64,000 nt of DNA from Gigaspora margarita (lineage: Eukaryota; Glomeromycota; Glomeromycetes; Diversisporales; Gigasporaceae), in the NCBI GenBank assembly GCA_009809945.1, contig WTPW01000622.1, positions 1 to 64,000 of the forward strand. The letters run 5' to 3'. The notes beneath the pieces were generated by a model that ran no database searches, was not told the origin of the DNA, and was given only the letters and a program-made list of their open reading frames with translations. The position numbers and the translations under genes were made by a program. This document shows positions 23,015 to 35,590 of this stretch, piece by piece. Numbering within the stretch: the first letter of the stretch is position 1; the number at the start of each line of letters is the position of its first letter.

Positions 23015-24333
23015 GATATTTTTGTGCAGACAGGACATTTGTGCCTGCAGGATAATTTTATTTTGTTTTGATTGATTCCCTTACAATGTCATTTTTTGCA
23101 AGTACAGAATTTATAATAGCATTCACCGACACATTTCTTCACAATATATTATTTCATATCAATTGTTAATGAATTTGAATTGTGATGACATTCTTGATTA
23201 TAACTTGCTCATCGATATATTGGTCTTAACATTTTGATAACGGGTTATATAACCAATCAAAAAGCGTTAAAGCACAATAACTTGATTATATTACTATATT
23301 AGTTTTAGCACACTGATCACCTTTTGAACATATCAGTGATTTTATTGGTTGGTAGATTGACATAAAACTACGAATCGCTGAGAAAATTAGTTGATTATCA
23401 GATAATATGGGCGCCAAAAAATTGTGACCAAAAATTCTAGAAATCAATCATCTAACGATTTGGTTGAATATAATTTTTTTTTATATTTACTATTATATCT
23501 GATATTTACTATTTTTTTTATTAATCTTATGTTATATCTATCGCGTAGCATTTGTCTGTTCTTGCAATTGTTCTTGCTATTATAGTAGTCTTATAATAGT
23601 ATTATATATTTATGCATTCGGGGTCTTCAATGTTACCCGAATGCATTAGTTCTTGCACTTGCACTTATTATTGCACTTATTCTTGAACTTGAGACCACTA
23701 TACAAAACGTTTTCAAATTCGTGAACTTTTTTTTAGCCCAAAATAGTTTGTAAATATTAGGCAATCAAACAACAAAAGTAAATTTGGCAAATTCACGTTT
23801 CACGACTTTGTGTTGTTTAAGGGTGTTAATAAGGCGTTAAAGAATGATATAATAATTACACAAATGTTATAATAATTACTTGCCTTAATAATTGACATAA
23901 TCATCTTATGTATTTCCAGTAGTTTTCCACAATTAGGTCACATTTTTACGGATACGACTAATCAAAAATGTACAGTATGTTATCTCTTTTATCTAGCTTT
24001 TCAAGGTCTTCCTATGTATTCTTTCTACTTCTGATTTAGATTTTTTTCTTTTTTGTTTCTTTCATCTTTACACTTCACTACTTTCTTGTTGGGGGTCTTC
24101 ATTTTCTTTGTTTTCTCTGACTTTTGACGATAATACAAAAAAGGAATTAGATAGTATGTATGGGCTGGTAAGTAAGCCTATGACAAGAGGATTGGAGGAC
24201 CCTACCAACTGGGCTGCTAGAGACGTACCAGAGGAAAAGAACATGTGTTTCAGCTGAACAGACCCAGAATTGAAGCATATAGATAGATTAGAATGTTAAT
24301 TACACTTATATTTTAATTTTTCTATATAAAATT
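23015..24333. other. Intergenic; hairpin and weak coding fragment
   Basis: No confident gene. ATGCATTCGGG and CCCGAATGCAT form an 11-bp stem at 23612-23646. At 24128-24256 a plus-strand segment reads DDNTKKELDSMYGL..TRGLEDPTNWAARDVPEEKN before a stop, with a strong GTAAGTAAG donor after the first part. It could be an exon fragment of an unrecognised gene. Confidence 0.35.
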
Positions 24334-24432
24334 TTGATGGGATAAAATGCGCATGATTCGGAAACATGCGCATTAATGCGCATTCATGCGCATGATTGAG
24401 GAATCATGCGCATGCATAAAACCCATCTCTAG
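24334..24432. mobile_element. Foldback element with five ATGCGCAT words
   Basis: GATGGGATAAAATGCGCATG at the left faces the complement ending AAAACCCATCTCTAG. ATGCGCAT occurs at 24347, 24366, 24376, 24386 and 24406. It is followed by a small hairpin TTATGACGTG/CACGTCATAA (24434-24463). Similar but sparser words occur at 14480-14560 and near 61985. Confidence 0.55.
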
Positions 24433-24830
24433 TTATGACGTGACCTTTGGCCACGTCATAAGCACAGTGTCTTAGTGAATAATCAGTTATCATCAACAAC
24501 ATGACCAATAACAAGTACTTATTATCAACAATTAAGAAAATGAAACTATTTTTAATTATTATCAACAAAACATTCTTCGTTATTATTAACTACAATCATG
24601 CCTAAGAATACTTAGTAAACTGACTTTGAAAAAGGACAAATTATTAGAATATTATTAATTTATGTAATGATAAATTTGCATATTTACAAATATACGTACG
24701 CACGTACGTACACACCTGTTGTAACATTTTCCAATGCAGTTAAAATGAATGTTGTGCAACGTAATACGTGGCTTCAAAAGTTAATAAAATTTGATATCCT
24801 CATATTCAAACGCAGTTTTCCTGCGACAAA

Positions 24831-25567
24831 ATGTCAATTTGCAATTACCATTTTTTAAAGCAATCAAAAAAAATTGTCGGACCATCAGATTTTACTCAAA
24901 TAGATAACTATGATACTCAATTATATTTAAAAGATAAGTTTCAAAACTTTTCGCAGAAATTTCTCAATGAAATTGTTAAAGAAATGTGTAATTTATATAA
25001 TAAAGAAAAACTGAAAGGCAAATATTCCAGTTCAATTCTTGATACAATAGATCAATTTTTGATGGAAAAAAGGCAAAACCCTTATCATATTGTAAATTTT
25101 TGTTTAAATAATCAAGTCAATCATACGGTTCAACTCGTTCTTGCAAGTTGTTATTATTATGGTAAATGGGTTGAAATGGATAAATCTATGGCATTTTTTT
25201 ATTATCAAAAATCTTCTGAAATGGGGAACGACAGAGCAACGTATATGGTTGGATATTGCTATGAACATGGAATTGGAGTTGAAAAGAATGAATANAATGC
25301 ATTTATTTATTATCAAATATCTGCTAATATGGGTAACCCTAGAGGTACAATAACGTTGGATATTGTTATCTAAATGGAATTGGTGTTATACCGGATGGGC
25401 GTAAAGCATTCATTTATTTTCAAAAATCTGCAAATATGGAGCATGAAATTGGAGCAAGTAACGTTGGATATTGTTATCTTAATGGAATTGGAGTTAAAAA
25501 AGATGAATATAAGGCATTTATTTATTATCAAAAATCTTCAGAGATAGAATTAGGCAAAGACCTGTAA
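24831..25567 (+). pseudogene. Short Sel1-repeat protein gene with frameshift
   Basis: It starts at 24831 (MSICNYHF), after a TTTCCTGCGACAAAATG leader like that of the two kinase genes (TTTCTTGCGTCAAAATG). The N-terminus is a diverged relative of theirs (DTQLYLKD, FLNEIVKEMCNLYN, SILDTIDQFL), followed by four Sel1 repeats. A missing base near 25350 shifts the frame and gives a stop at 25371. The next frame continues with NVGYCYLNGIGV repeats to TAA at 25565-25567. There is no kinase domain: the reading ends after SSEIELGKDL. It lies just upstream of copy B. It is an older, truncated family member, and an N at 25295 adds uncertainty. Confidence 0.7.
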
Positions 25568-25820
25568 TAGATAATGTTTAAAGTTATATAAGTTTTATAT
25601 GACAAGTTGTATTCTTGTTTTTTTTGTATATTAATATGTATGTTGTTTTGTGTGACCGTTATGAACTTTCTTAGGATACTGTACGTACATATAGTGTTCT
25701 TAGCAACTCTTGGGGCAATTAAATTTAATTCTAAATATATTTTGATTAATGATTAGGGCGTTTGAGAATGCCCTCAGTTAGCCAATGACGGCATGCAAGT
25801 CTGCAACCTAATAATTAATA
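25568..25820. other. Intergenic before copy B
   Basis: Short AT-rich spacer between the Sel1 gene and the foldback that starts copy B. No feature recognised. Confidence 0.4.
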
Positions 25821-25969
25821 GTTATCAAGTAGAATGTAGGTGATATTGGTTCAGCATCATTTAGTGGCCATTTGTTGACTCCAATCATGCCACTTCGCGG
25901 TATGATCGGTGCCAACAAATGGCCACCAAGTGATAATGAACCAATATCACCTACATTCTATCTGATAAC
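25821..25969. repeat. Foldback (hairpin) element, copy B
   Basis: Second copy of the hairpin at 1-141, here with its left flank visible. Pairing extends outward to GTTATCA at 25821 and TGATAAC ending at 25969, giving arms of about 70 bases. Five or six substitutions separate it from copy A. It marks the start of the detectable duplication. Confidence 0.8.
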
Positions 25970-26380
25970 GATATTATCCTGGAGTGGTCATTGATCGTTA
26001 CTCCATATTAATTGTGTAAATTATAGTTTATTGATTATGTGGTTTTTTTCTCTGTTTTATTTTTTTTTATTTTTTTCTTTATTTTTCTATTTGGAGACTT
26101 TTTGACATGAATTAAACAATCGTTAAGATAAGCATTAAAAAAACAAAAAAAGATATATATCCAAAAAAATAAATACTAAGATTCCGAATTATGGAATTAA
26201 CATTGGTATACCGTGATAGTATTAAGATGAGTAACATGGTCAATAGTAACTACTGGGTAATAAATTTATCCGTTGTCAGGTACACATGGGCGGATGACTC
26301 GATATCGGACTGCCAAAATTTCCCTATTTAGGGAGTTCTTTAAAGCGGAGCAGATAACTGATAATAAACCTATCAAATTC

Positions 26381-26620
26381 AAAAAAATCCTAACAGCAAA
26401 AATCCCAATAATCCCACTGACAACAAAAATTATTAAGATTATTTAAGGAGGTTAAGGTTAGGGTGAGTGCTTTGATTAGAGTTAGGGTAAGCATCTAGGT
26501 TATGGTTTGGGTTTAGGCAATTTTATATAGTACAATAGCTAATGAAAACATTTTTTGATTGTCAAGATTTTTTGACAGGATTATGACCTGTCATGATTTT
26601 GTTTGTTGGGATTTTGAGCT
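26381..26620. repeat. Imperfect inverted repeat with telomere-like core, copy B
   Basis: Copy B counterpart of 581-818, with the same AAAATCC arms and GGTTAGGG-like centre (about 26450-26515). It predates the duplication. Confidence 0.4.
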
Positions 26621-26949
26621 ATACCCAAGGAAAATATATGAATAATTACAATGAGTCCATCAAAATATGCGACTGCCATATGTAATTACAGGATCACAGG
26701 ATCAAAAAACAATTTGAAAACCATTGATCTAACTAAATCAAAAAGGGTTGTATTGTGTAAGTGTAAAAGGTATTTTATAAGCTGATATATATAATGAACA
26801 GAATTTGTATCAGTTTTAAAAGGTTATCAAATTTAAAGAGTTTAATTATTATGTTAGAAATAGAGATAGTGAATTAATTTTGCAATTTTTCGAACTGATA
26901 AGCCTTCTAAATTTGTTTTTTCAGTTATTAAATATATATATATATTATT

Positions 26950-27740
26950 ATGTAGTTGATATATTGGAACAAAGAAGTAAAAATAATGTAAATTGTAATG
27001 CTTTAGTGGGAATATTCCTAAGATAAATAGTACATCATCGAGAAATTCTCTTTTTTTACAACAGTATGATTATTGAATTATTTTTGTTAATTGAAAATTT
27101 CTGGATATTTATTTACAATATTTTATCCAATTCATATAGTTGAAAGTTTCGTAAGGCTTTTCATTCTGTGAGCGGCCCTTTGTTTTATGCATTTAATTGG
27201 ATTATCTCAATTTCAAATATACAGTATTAATGCACAATTTTTATAGAGGATTAGTATAATCTTAAAATATGACAACCTTTATGAATTAACATGTGCCCAA
27301 GTTTGGCACACTTTCTTAGATTGTGAAGATGGTAAAGATGAAAGTCAAGTCGATATTGATAAATTAAAACAGTGACAATTGACTGGTAGAAAAAAATAAA
27401 AACTGCTGCTTGAATGGCAAATATATGATACTATGATTTCATTATCATCAATATCCTTGCATTTGCAAAATTTAAAAATTTGCCAGACAAAGTTTTTGTA
27501 TTTTGTATCACTGCCAGAATGAATAAATTTTATTCAAATTAAATAGTTTATAAAAAAAAACAATTTTTTGCCATAGCTATGCTATCAGATATCTTGATTT
27601 AATGCATGTCTAATGCTATGAATGGCATTGACAAAATATTTCATTTCTAGGCTATTGCTACAAAATCAGATACTGATGCTGTTATCACTACATCACATTT
27701 AGAAAAAATCTTGGATATTTCCATAAAGAATATTTGAGTA
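26950..27740 (+). pseudogene. Decayed gene, inverted second part (copy B)
   Basis: Reverse complement of about 1960-2700 of copy A. The plus strand shows YVVDILEQRSK near 26955, a segment containing VWHTFLDCEDGKD near 27305, and later TSHLEKILDIS near 27700. It carries the same kinds of in-frame TGA codons as copy A. It is separated by the inversion and a Helitron from the part of the gene at 33330-34215. Confidence 0.45.
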
Positions 27741-30682
27741 TTCTGAATGGTTATTTCTATAAGAATCTTTAAATACGCATATTATGAATGGTTATTTCAT
27801 AATATGCATGTGGGCAGTTAAGAATTATTGAATTCATTGTCTATTTTTATTGTTAGTTTCTTAATTTTTAAATTATTAGAAAAATAGAGTTCGTTTGAAA
27901 TCAATTTTCTCCAATAAAGCTGAGAAATTTCCTATTATACAATATGTATTCGGATTTTTATGACCCTTATATTATCATCTTATTGGAATTATACAAATGT
28001 ATTTTTAAAACGTATTTTGGAAAGTAACATTTTTCATACTCAAAATCATGGGATATAAATCTGAAATTTTCGTAATAGATATTACATTTTGGCAAAATTC
28101 AATTAGTGGCATTATTAATTATTTTAGGATTTTAGACCCTCACAAATAGAATGTAAATAAGATAATGCATTTTTAAGTAATGCCATTCACGTCACAAAAT
28201 ATATTTTTTATTCTTAACTTATTAAGCTTAAATGAAAACTTTATTAAAGTTTTTTTTTTATAGTTGTTTTCATGTATTGTGAGAAACCTGACAAAAAATT
28301 GGCCCAAAATTTTCGACCAATTCGATTATGTCTGTGATTTCGGCATAATAGATTCAATAATCCAATAATACAATTTTTCATTTCGACCCTTCAACGCGTA
28401 GATCATTTCGTCATTTGGCACTTGCGTACCCGTTGATTCGTTACCATTAATCGTCAGCTGTCGCATTTATGCATGTAAGTAAATGATCTTCCCTTTTCTA
28501 TTACCATTAATCATTATCATCGAAAACTTGTATGATTGTCGATATAATAATCGGTGGAAATAAACAAATGTGTATCTAAGAAAAATCTCAAGGAAAATTT
28601 GAGCGGTGGGATAATTTCATATAAGCGATAATTGAACGGTATAACTACCGAAGTGGATATCTATCTAATATCTAATATTATAATTTTTCATTTCATTCTT
28701 CAACCCGTAGATCAATTTTGTCATTCATCAACATAATTCTAACTCGCAAATTTAGCACTGCCACATTCATTTTGCATTTATTTATATATATAACATATTA
28801 ACATAATATAATATACATAACATTTTCATTTTACATAATAACATTTTCATTTTTCTGTTCAACTCATCAACCTGTAGATCATTCCGTCATTCGTCAACTT
28901 GCAAATTTAGCACTGCCCTCATTTTTTGCATTGATCATCAAGAAATCTATCATTTTTTCTATACTAGGAACGGAGTGCATGATGTGAAGTTTTCTGTACA
29001 ATCCGTGCTTTTGATTGGGTATTTCTTTTTTAAAGACGTCATATGTTTATTTATATATTTATTGCAGGTTTTTTATATAGGGCGTAACGTAACTAATTGC
29101 GTATGGGCTTTTTTCTACTACATACGTACAGTACGTATATGTGGGTCGATTTTTTCTTAATTTGCCTACATGGCTTCCGCCTATACTGTATGTGGGTCGA
29201 TTTTTTCCTAATTTGCATCTGGGCTTTTTCCACATATATGTAGATCTCTTTTCCCTAATTCGGTTTCAGATTTACCTGTTTATGCGCATGTACGAATATC
29301 GATTTATGTATAGCTTGGTTCGATAAAGAGCCACTTACCACCATTATTGTTGGTTGGCAACCGCAATAATCATTTGATTAATATGTAATGGCACGTTACA
29401 TTGGGGTGGTTGATATCCTATGTTTATTATCAAAATTTTTATATAGATCTCAATTGTTATTTTTGTACCATAATCCTTTGCGGATTTCACAGCCTTAATG
29501 GCTCGGTTTAGAAAAAAATGGTGTAGAAATCACAATAATTCTGATATAAGGTAACTCCATCTTTAAATACATACTTTGGTTACAGGATAGAGAGTAAATT
29601 TCTGTAACAAAATTCTTTTTAGTTATGATAGATATCACGGAAATCCAGTGCAAACTAACATACTTTGTAAAGAAGTTTGGTATGATAACACAAGCTAATG
29701 CATACTGTGTGGTGAGAAAGTGATGACTAATGATCTAAAGGCTAAAACTATCCAACTACAAAACTCAAACAACTGAACTACAATCTACAGACTCTCAAAC
29801 CCCTGAATTGGCAGGTGGAAAGAGGCGTGGAAAGACTTGGTCTGAGTCTCAAGTCTTACTGCAGTGATGCTAAAGTTCAAGCTAAGTATAACTTTGAATT
29901 ATCCTTTAATTGGTCGTTTCTAGGCTTCTATTAGAGGCTAAAAATGATTCTTCTTCCTAATTTTAGGGGTACCGAGGTCTTAGTCTTCGATTCGATCGTT
30001 AAGCTTCTCAACGATTGTCATGTGGGTCATGGAATTATGATAGATTTGCAAAATCGATTATAGCTCGATTAGAGGTAACAATGGCGTTTGATCAAAGTTT
30101 GATCAATTATTGTTTTGTTATAAATAGAATCTTAGTTGCTAATCAATGCTTTCTCTTTCTTATTCTTATTATTAAAGTTTAGAGTATGGATAACTCGGGG
30201 TTTCAGAGACAAGAAAAGTGTATCTTATACTGGTTAATTTATGATCTTGGAGTCAACACTTCTACTCAAATTTTGAAGGTAAAGACTCAACTTGGGTTAT
30301 ATGTCGAAATAGTTTTTACAACAATAATGGGATAAAATCAGTAATAATATAATGTTTTATATTGGATAGAACCTAAGGATAAGTAAAACTACTTAGAGTT
30401 ACTTCTACTATTATGACTTCGAAGTTTATAACTCAACTCAGTTCTCTTTTATTTCAGAGTGAGAGAGGCTATGCTTTTATACTTTTTTGCAGGGTTTACA
30501 ATATACAAATTCGCTTCGATTTATTCACTAAAGCGAATAAATCTACCATATCTACTAAGGTGGTTAAAGTGGTTAAATTGGATAAATTCACTAAAGTGAA
30601 CTTATCCAACTTATTGAATCTATCTAGGGAAAAGACCTACCGGATTTAATAACTAAGCCAAGTATTTGAAACTATATACATA

Positions 30683-30938
30683 TGGGCTGCCATCAATAGA
30701 AATAATGCAGATTGACATTTTTAAAAAATCAATATCTTCACTTTAATAGCTCATATCTCAATGAGTTTAAGCCTATATTAATGAGTTAACAGTCAAAAGA
30801 AAGCTTATGATCTAAGCTTTCTTTTGAATATTAAATCATAAAAATAGCTTGAAATTCATTAAGATACAAGCTGTGAAAGTTAAGGTATTAATTTTTTTTA
30901 AAATGTTAGCCTACCTTATTTTTATTGACGGCAGCCCA
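30683..30938. mobile_element. TA-flanked MITE nested in the Helitron
   Basis: TGGGCTGCCATCAATAGAAA at the left faces the complement ending TTGACGGCAGCCCA, with TA on both sides (30681-30682, 30939-30940). The centre is a second palindrome around AAGAAAGCTTATGATCTAAG. Non-coding, Tc1/mariner-type by target site. Confidence 0.7.
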
Positions 30939-31049
30939 TATAATAATTCTAACATATAATAAGAAGAATAGGAATCATATAATACTAATCAAAAATAAAA
31001 TAAAATTTCACAGGGTCGGATGACCAGAGTCCCCACAGTGGTCACCGAA

Positions 31050-32340
31050 ATGGCGAATAAGTTATGTAACAAAATTTTGTATAATAGAAATTAAGATAAT
31101 TCTAACACAAATTATCATGATCTTAAATACTACTATGGTTATCAGAATAGTAAGTTTTGTATCAGAATTTTTTACAGTAATTCACGATAAAAATTACATA
31201 ATTCCAATAACAAATTAATTCAATATTAACTGCATAATAATCGTGATAATTCCCAAATTATTGTTATCGAATAGTGAGTAAGTAATGTAACAATTGCTTT
31301 TACAATAGAAATTACAGCAATTTCGATACAAAACTCAACCTTAATCGAATAGTATATTGTGGTCACCTGAATAGCAAGTAAGTCCTGTGATAAGCTGTTT
31401 TCTACTGTAATAGAAATCACAATAATTTTAATAAAAACTAACTTGACATTAATTATATAGAAATTACTCAATCTTAACTATGTATTGTAATTACCAGGGT
31501 GGCAAGTGCTGTAGCGAAATTTTTTTACAGTAGAAATGGCTGTTGTTAACAGAATTGCAGATACTATAAGAATTTTTTTATAGTTAAACTCACAATAATT
31601 TAAATACAACCAACCCAACTTTAATTACATAGAAACAATGATAACTCCTATACAAGCTAACTCTATATATGGAATAGTAAGTTCTGTAACTGGCATATAA
31701 ACAATAATTTGAAATAGAATTTGTAATAATAATATCCTAATCCAATGGGAATTGGTGGAGACGGTCAGGGTATTATTAAATAATCCTCCCATGATCTTGG
31801 TTTAGTGATTGGGGATTGTTACAGTAATTCATGATAGAAATCATAATTCTGATGCAAATTAACTCTAAAAGTGTCACTGAGTTAGCGAGTAAGTTTTGTA
31901 AAAAATATTTTGCAAAATTTATGATTGGAATTATGGTTATTCTAATACAAACCAACTCAACCACAATAATATACTGTAGTTACCAGAGAGCGAATATTGT
32001 AACAGTACTATTTACAATAATTCATAAGAGAAATCATAATAATTTTAATGCAAATTTTACTTAACTACATCTGTAACAGATTTAAGCAACTCATGATAGA
32101 ATTCATGATTGAAATTTTATTCAGTTACATACTTTACAGTAGTCACTGGAAGATAAGTTCTGTAACAGATATTTTAAGTATTTATTTATGATAGAATTAC
32201 GATAATTTCAAAAACAAACTAACTTAATCTAAATCATGTTGTCACTAGGATAGCAAGTAAGTTATAAAATAATTTTAACTGTAATTCATGATAAAAGTCA
32301 CGATAACTCAAAAGTGAATTGTATTATTTTATTAATGATT
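31050..32340. repeat. Degenerate satellite of about 100 bp inside the Helitron
   Basis: A unit with AGTAAGTTCTGTAACAGAAT, TTTACAGTAATTCATGATAG, AAATCACAATAATTTC and ACAAACTAACTCAATC recurs about ten times, usually 90-130 bp apart (for example 31062, 31150, 31270, 31375, 31677, 31886, 31990, 32150). Extra pieces lie at 29510-29690 and 33010-33110. The same family fills 63741-64000. Confidence 0.65.
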
Positions 32341-32920
32341 CGCTGTCACAAAAATGCTCAAAATAAATGCAGGTCTATGAGTATGAAGTCTAGAACATTA
32401 CGATATATAATAGAAATTATATCTTTGGCTCTACAATATAATAAAGTAATTTAACTATTGAAAAAATAATTCGGAAGTTAGATGAAGGTATACTTAGACA
32501 TTTTGATTAAAACAAAATAATTTACTATATTAGGCTTATAAATACAATGCTCATTCTAAAAGAATTAAATTTTTATAATATTTATTCTTTCAAAGACATA
32601 CATGTACTACCCAGTAAATTGATTAGTGACATGAACGATAAAAGCGTAAAATTGTGAATTTTTAAAAGGGTTAAATATTGGTAAAGTCTAAGATAGAATT
32701 ACAGTTAAAATTCATTTACATTAACTGTTATGTATTATGTACAATTAAAGATTTATTTTATAGTTTTTTTTTAAAAAGAATAGATAATTCATATTTCCGT
32801 TTTTCATCTTTTTCTTTTTTTTTTTAATTTGTATATTATATTAGGATGATGATTTGATCTTGAGTTTTTAGATTTAGAGTAATGCACTTTTTAGTGCTAA
32901 TTTAATTTTATACGGTCTCA

Positions 32921-33006
32921 ATAAATACATATTTAATCTAATCCACAGTATTTTTGGGTACTAATAAATACATATTTAATCTAATCCACAATATTTTTGG
33001 ATACTA
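32921..33006. repeat. 43-bp tandem duplication in Helitron
   Basis: ATAAATACATATTTAATCTA..GGGTACTA occurs twice in a row (32921-32963 and 32964-33006) with two differences. It precedes the Helitron 3' end by 150 bp. Confidence 0.85.
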
Positions 33007-33120
33007 ACAGTTATCATAATTGAAATTATGATAAAATCCACCTTAGCCACATAATTAAGTTCTGTAATAGAAGTTTTTTTTTACATGCAACTCATTTAAC
33101 ATCAAAAAAAAACTAAATAA

Positions 33121-33148
33121 GATGGGTGGCGCGAATGCGCCACCCGTC
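33121..33148 (+). repeat. Helitron 3' terminal hairpin
   Basis: GGGTGGCGC (33124-33132) pairs perfectly with GCGCCACCC (33137-33145) around loop GAAT; flanking GAT and GTC extend the stem to 12 pairs with one G-T pair. It ends seven bases before CTAG (33152-33155), the expected place for the Helitron termination hairpin. Confidence 0.9.
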
Positions 33149-33329
33149 GCACTAGTATATAACAATAAATTGATATCTATACCTAATTTAAGATCAAGTG
33201 TCGAATATAAATACGTACTATACTACTATTTATACTTTATGAATGAAACATAAACATACCCCTTGTTGAATACAAAAGTTTGATTCTTTCAAAGTATTTC
33301 ACTGTCTATTTTGTATTATATGTATAGAT

Positions 33330-34215
33330 ATATAAATTTAATATTTTAAAATTTATGTTTTTTAGCATTGTCAAGAGAGTAATACCATACAGACCTTCAT
33401 TAATGAGAGTTGCAGCATTCTAAATGTTTGCAACTTCAAGAATTTAACTTAATTTTATCATCTAATTCTTTAGGTGTTACACCTAATTTACCAACACTGA
33501 CAGCATATGAGGGACGATGCAAATATTCAAAATAGCATTAGCAGTTAATGTTTGGGAACTAAATTAATTCATTAAATTAATTCATTTATAAACGTATTAA
33601 ATTAATTCATTGTAATAAGTTTGGATAATCATATAAAAAAGTTTTAGTAGTAAAAATACCTTCAGGAGGCCCGTGAAATGAAAAAGCAACCAACACCTTT
33701 ACTACCTATTAAATCTAATCCTCCAGAAAGTTGAGATTTTACAAACTTATAATAATTTCTTTTTTATTGGTATCCATTATTAAATTATCAAATGCATATC
33801 ATCATCAAATTTTATTTTCTTTACAAAAATAATAATAATTTTTAGATTAGCCATGATACATTCAAAGATAAGCAAATTTAAAGAAACTTATCATCAATTT
33901 TACCAAAATAAAATTGACCTATTTTTTAGAAATAAACTGAAAATCAAAAAATATAGGGGAGCGCATGTAAAGCTCCTATTCTTTAACTTTCTTTTTGAAG
34001 AATCATGCTTATTAAATAGTTTAGGTAAAGCATCATTATTATAATTATAACTTGCAGGATTATAATTTGCTAAATCCATAGCATAATTTGGATTAATTAG
34101 ACCAAAAGTTCTATTACAATATAATAAGTAAGGCCAAACTAAGATTGATATTTAATAAATTTGGCCAATTTTCTTCCTGAAATTTGTCCCAAATAAGTTT
34201 AAACATCATTCTTTA
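33330..34215 (-). pseudogene. Decayed minus-strand gene, first part (copy B)
   Basis: Counterpart of about 2760-3720 of copy A. The minus strand shows the same segments: RPSYAVSVGKLGVTPKELDD near 33490, FVKSQLSGGLDL near 33740, and a stretch containing NYNNDALPKLFNKHDSSKR near 34000. The rest of the gene is not downstream as in copy A but lies in inverted orientation at 26950-27740, so an inversion breakpoint at 33306 truncates it. Stops and frameshifts show it was not intact anyway. The product is unrecognised. Confidence 0.5.
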
Positions 34216-35463
34216 CTTTTTTTTCTCAGTGTGTAAATAAGGAAATACATTTGATTAAGAATTTAAGAAATATCAAGCAGTAATTATTTTAAGGATTGAA
34301 TCATTAACCGCATAAAAGTTTATTCAGTTTAAACGAATGAGTTGATCAATAGTCCAAAATTTTCGAAATTTATATTAAAAGACAATTTGGTCAAACAATT
34401 AAATGATTAATTGTAATTTTTTTCAATAAGAACAAAAAAAAAAAAAAAAAAAGACGACTAAAATATTTATTAATAAAATTTGAAAAAAAATTATCAATTT
34501 TTTTCTAAACTAAGGACTAACAAATTTATTTACTTGATTTTCATATCATGAAATTTAACATATCCATACGGCCATTAAATTTAATTCATAAACTTTTATA
34601 AAAAAAATCATTTTTTAATAAAATATATAAAAAATTTTTTTTAGAAGTTTCCAAATTTGAACCGACTGAATAATGTAAACCAACTAATTAATTTTGCATG
34701 GCCTAAATGCGAATAATAATTATTTGTTAATTTAACTATATCTATTTATTAACATACCTACTTGTTTAATCAAAAATGTTTATGCGCATTCAACAAATTT
34801 TAAATTTAAATGTTATTTAAAAAAAGTATATTGAAATATTTATTTAAATTTTTATTATTTAATCGATAAGTTTACATTGAAATTTTTATTATTTAAACAA
34901 TTCTTTTACATTGAAATATTTATTATTTAATCAATATGTTTAGATATGTTAGACATAATGAAAATATGAGAATAAAGATGTCATGTTTTTAATCGGTTTA
35001 ACTTTACAAGATTTAATGCAATCAGTGATAATTCTCATTCCCAATATTTATATTTAAAATAAGACCGCCAATAGAAGAACTTAATTAACATGAACTCCTC
35101 TAAACGTGTTAAAAATAAAAGTTCCGCGAATCACAAAGCTATTTCATGCTATTTCATTGTACGTTTTTCATTAATAAATATTCAATGATTCTCACAGGTA
35201 ATATGGAAAGATTGTTGATGATATCGATACGATTTCACGATTGATATTGTTGTACATTGTTAATAATTTCATTGCAAAATAATTGAAAATAGTTGATAAA
35301 AAGTAAGTTATAGTTTTTATAGTTTGATCATCAAGGTTTGAAGGCAAACATTTATTGAAGAAAAATAAGGTTACAAAGGCCTTATTTGGTTATTTTCTAT
35401 ATCATTACATCATTTCTATAATCATTGATCATTATTTTTTTTATATAAATCCGTAAACTTAAG

Positions 35464-35590
35464 TGAATGCCCTTTGTTGATTAATTTCATTTTTTTGTAA
35501 ATAAACGTTTAACAAAGGAAAATAAAATAGAGCAAATTATTTTCTTATCCGCTAAACCAAATTATTAATGTTATTTCAAGCAACTGAATG
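35464..35590. mobile_element. 115-bp insertion flanked by TGAATG repeats (copy B only)
   Basis: Copy A reads 'aagtgaatgttct' here. Copy B has 115 bp (35470-35584) between two TGAATG direct repeats. The insert begins with CCCTTTGTT and contains AACAAAGG, so its first 50 bases can form a hairpin. It looks like a small MITE with a 6-bp target duplication. The class is not assigned. Confidence 0.55.

Larger units (their letters stand above)
28361..33155 (+). mobile_element. Helitron, non-autonomous, 4795 bp
   Basis: The copy A site (complement of about 1273-1293) reads GATTCAATAATATATAACA. Copy B reads ..GATTCAATAA, then TCCAATAATACAATTTTTC.., ending ..CACTAG, then TATATAACA. So the insert starts with TC, ends with CTAG, lies between A and T, and made no target duplication: the Helitron signature. 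A 3' stem-loop (33121-33148) stands seven bases before CTAG. The 5' part has three imperfect copies of a motif around CAACNCGTAGATCATTTCGTC (28388, 28703, 28868). The middle holds a GC-richer block (29700-30650) without a clear gene, a TA-flanked MITE, and a degenerate 100-bp satellite. No Rep/helicase frame is visible, so movement would need a helper in trans. Confidence 0.9.
26931..33306. other. Inverted segment of copy B (equals 1128-2722 of copy A)
   Basis: At 26930 the match to copy A jumps from base 1127 to the complement of base 2722 and runs backwards to 33306, where it rejoins copy A at 2723. Both junctions are clean. Without the 4795-bp Helitron the inverted segment is 1581 bp against 1595 bp in copy A. 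One junction lies in an AT run (AATATATATAT) that could have helped breakage. Confidence 0.9.

Noticed and set aside
28975..30649. Short frames inside the Helitron (28975, 29141, 30413) as candidate Rep or helicase parts
   Set aside because: They are 60-80 residues without HUH, helicase or other motifs, and the first two lie in tandemly repeated sequence.
33853..34044. 63-residue plus-strand frame conserved between copies
   Set aside because: The opposite strand reads better as protein and joins neighbouring coding relics; the copy A equivalent is interrupted.
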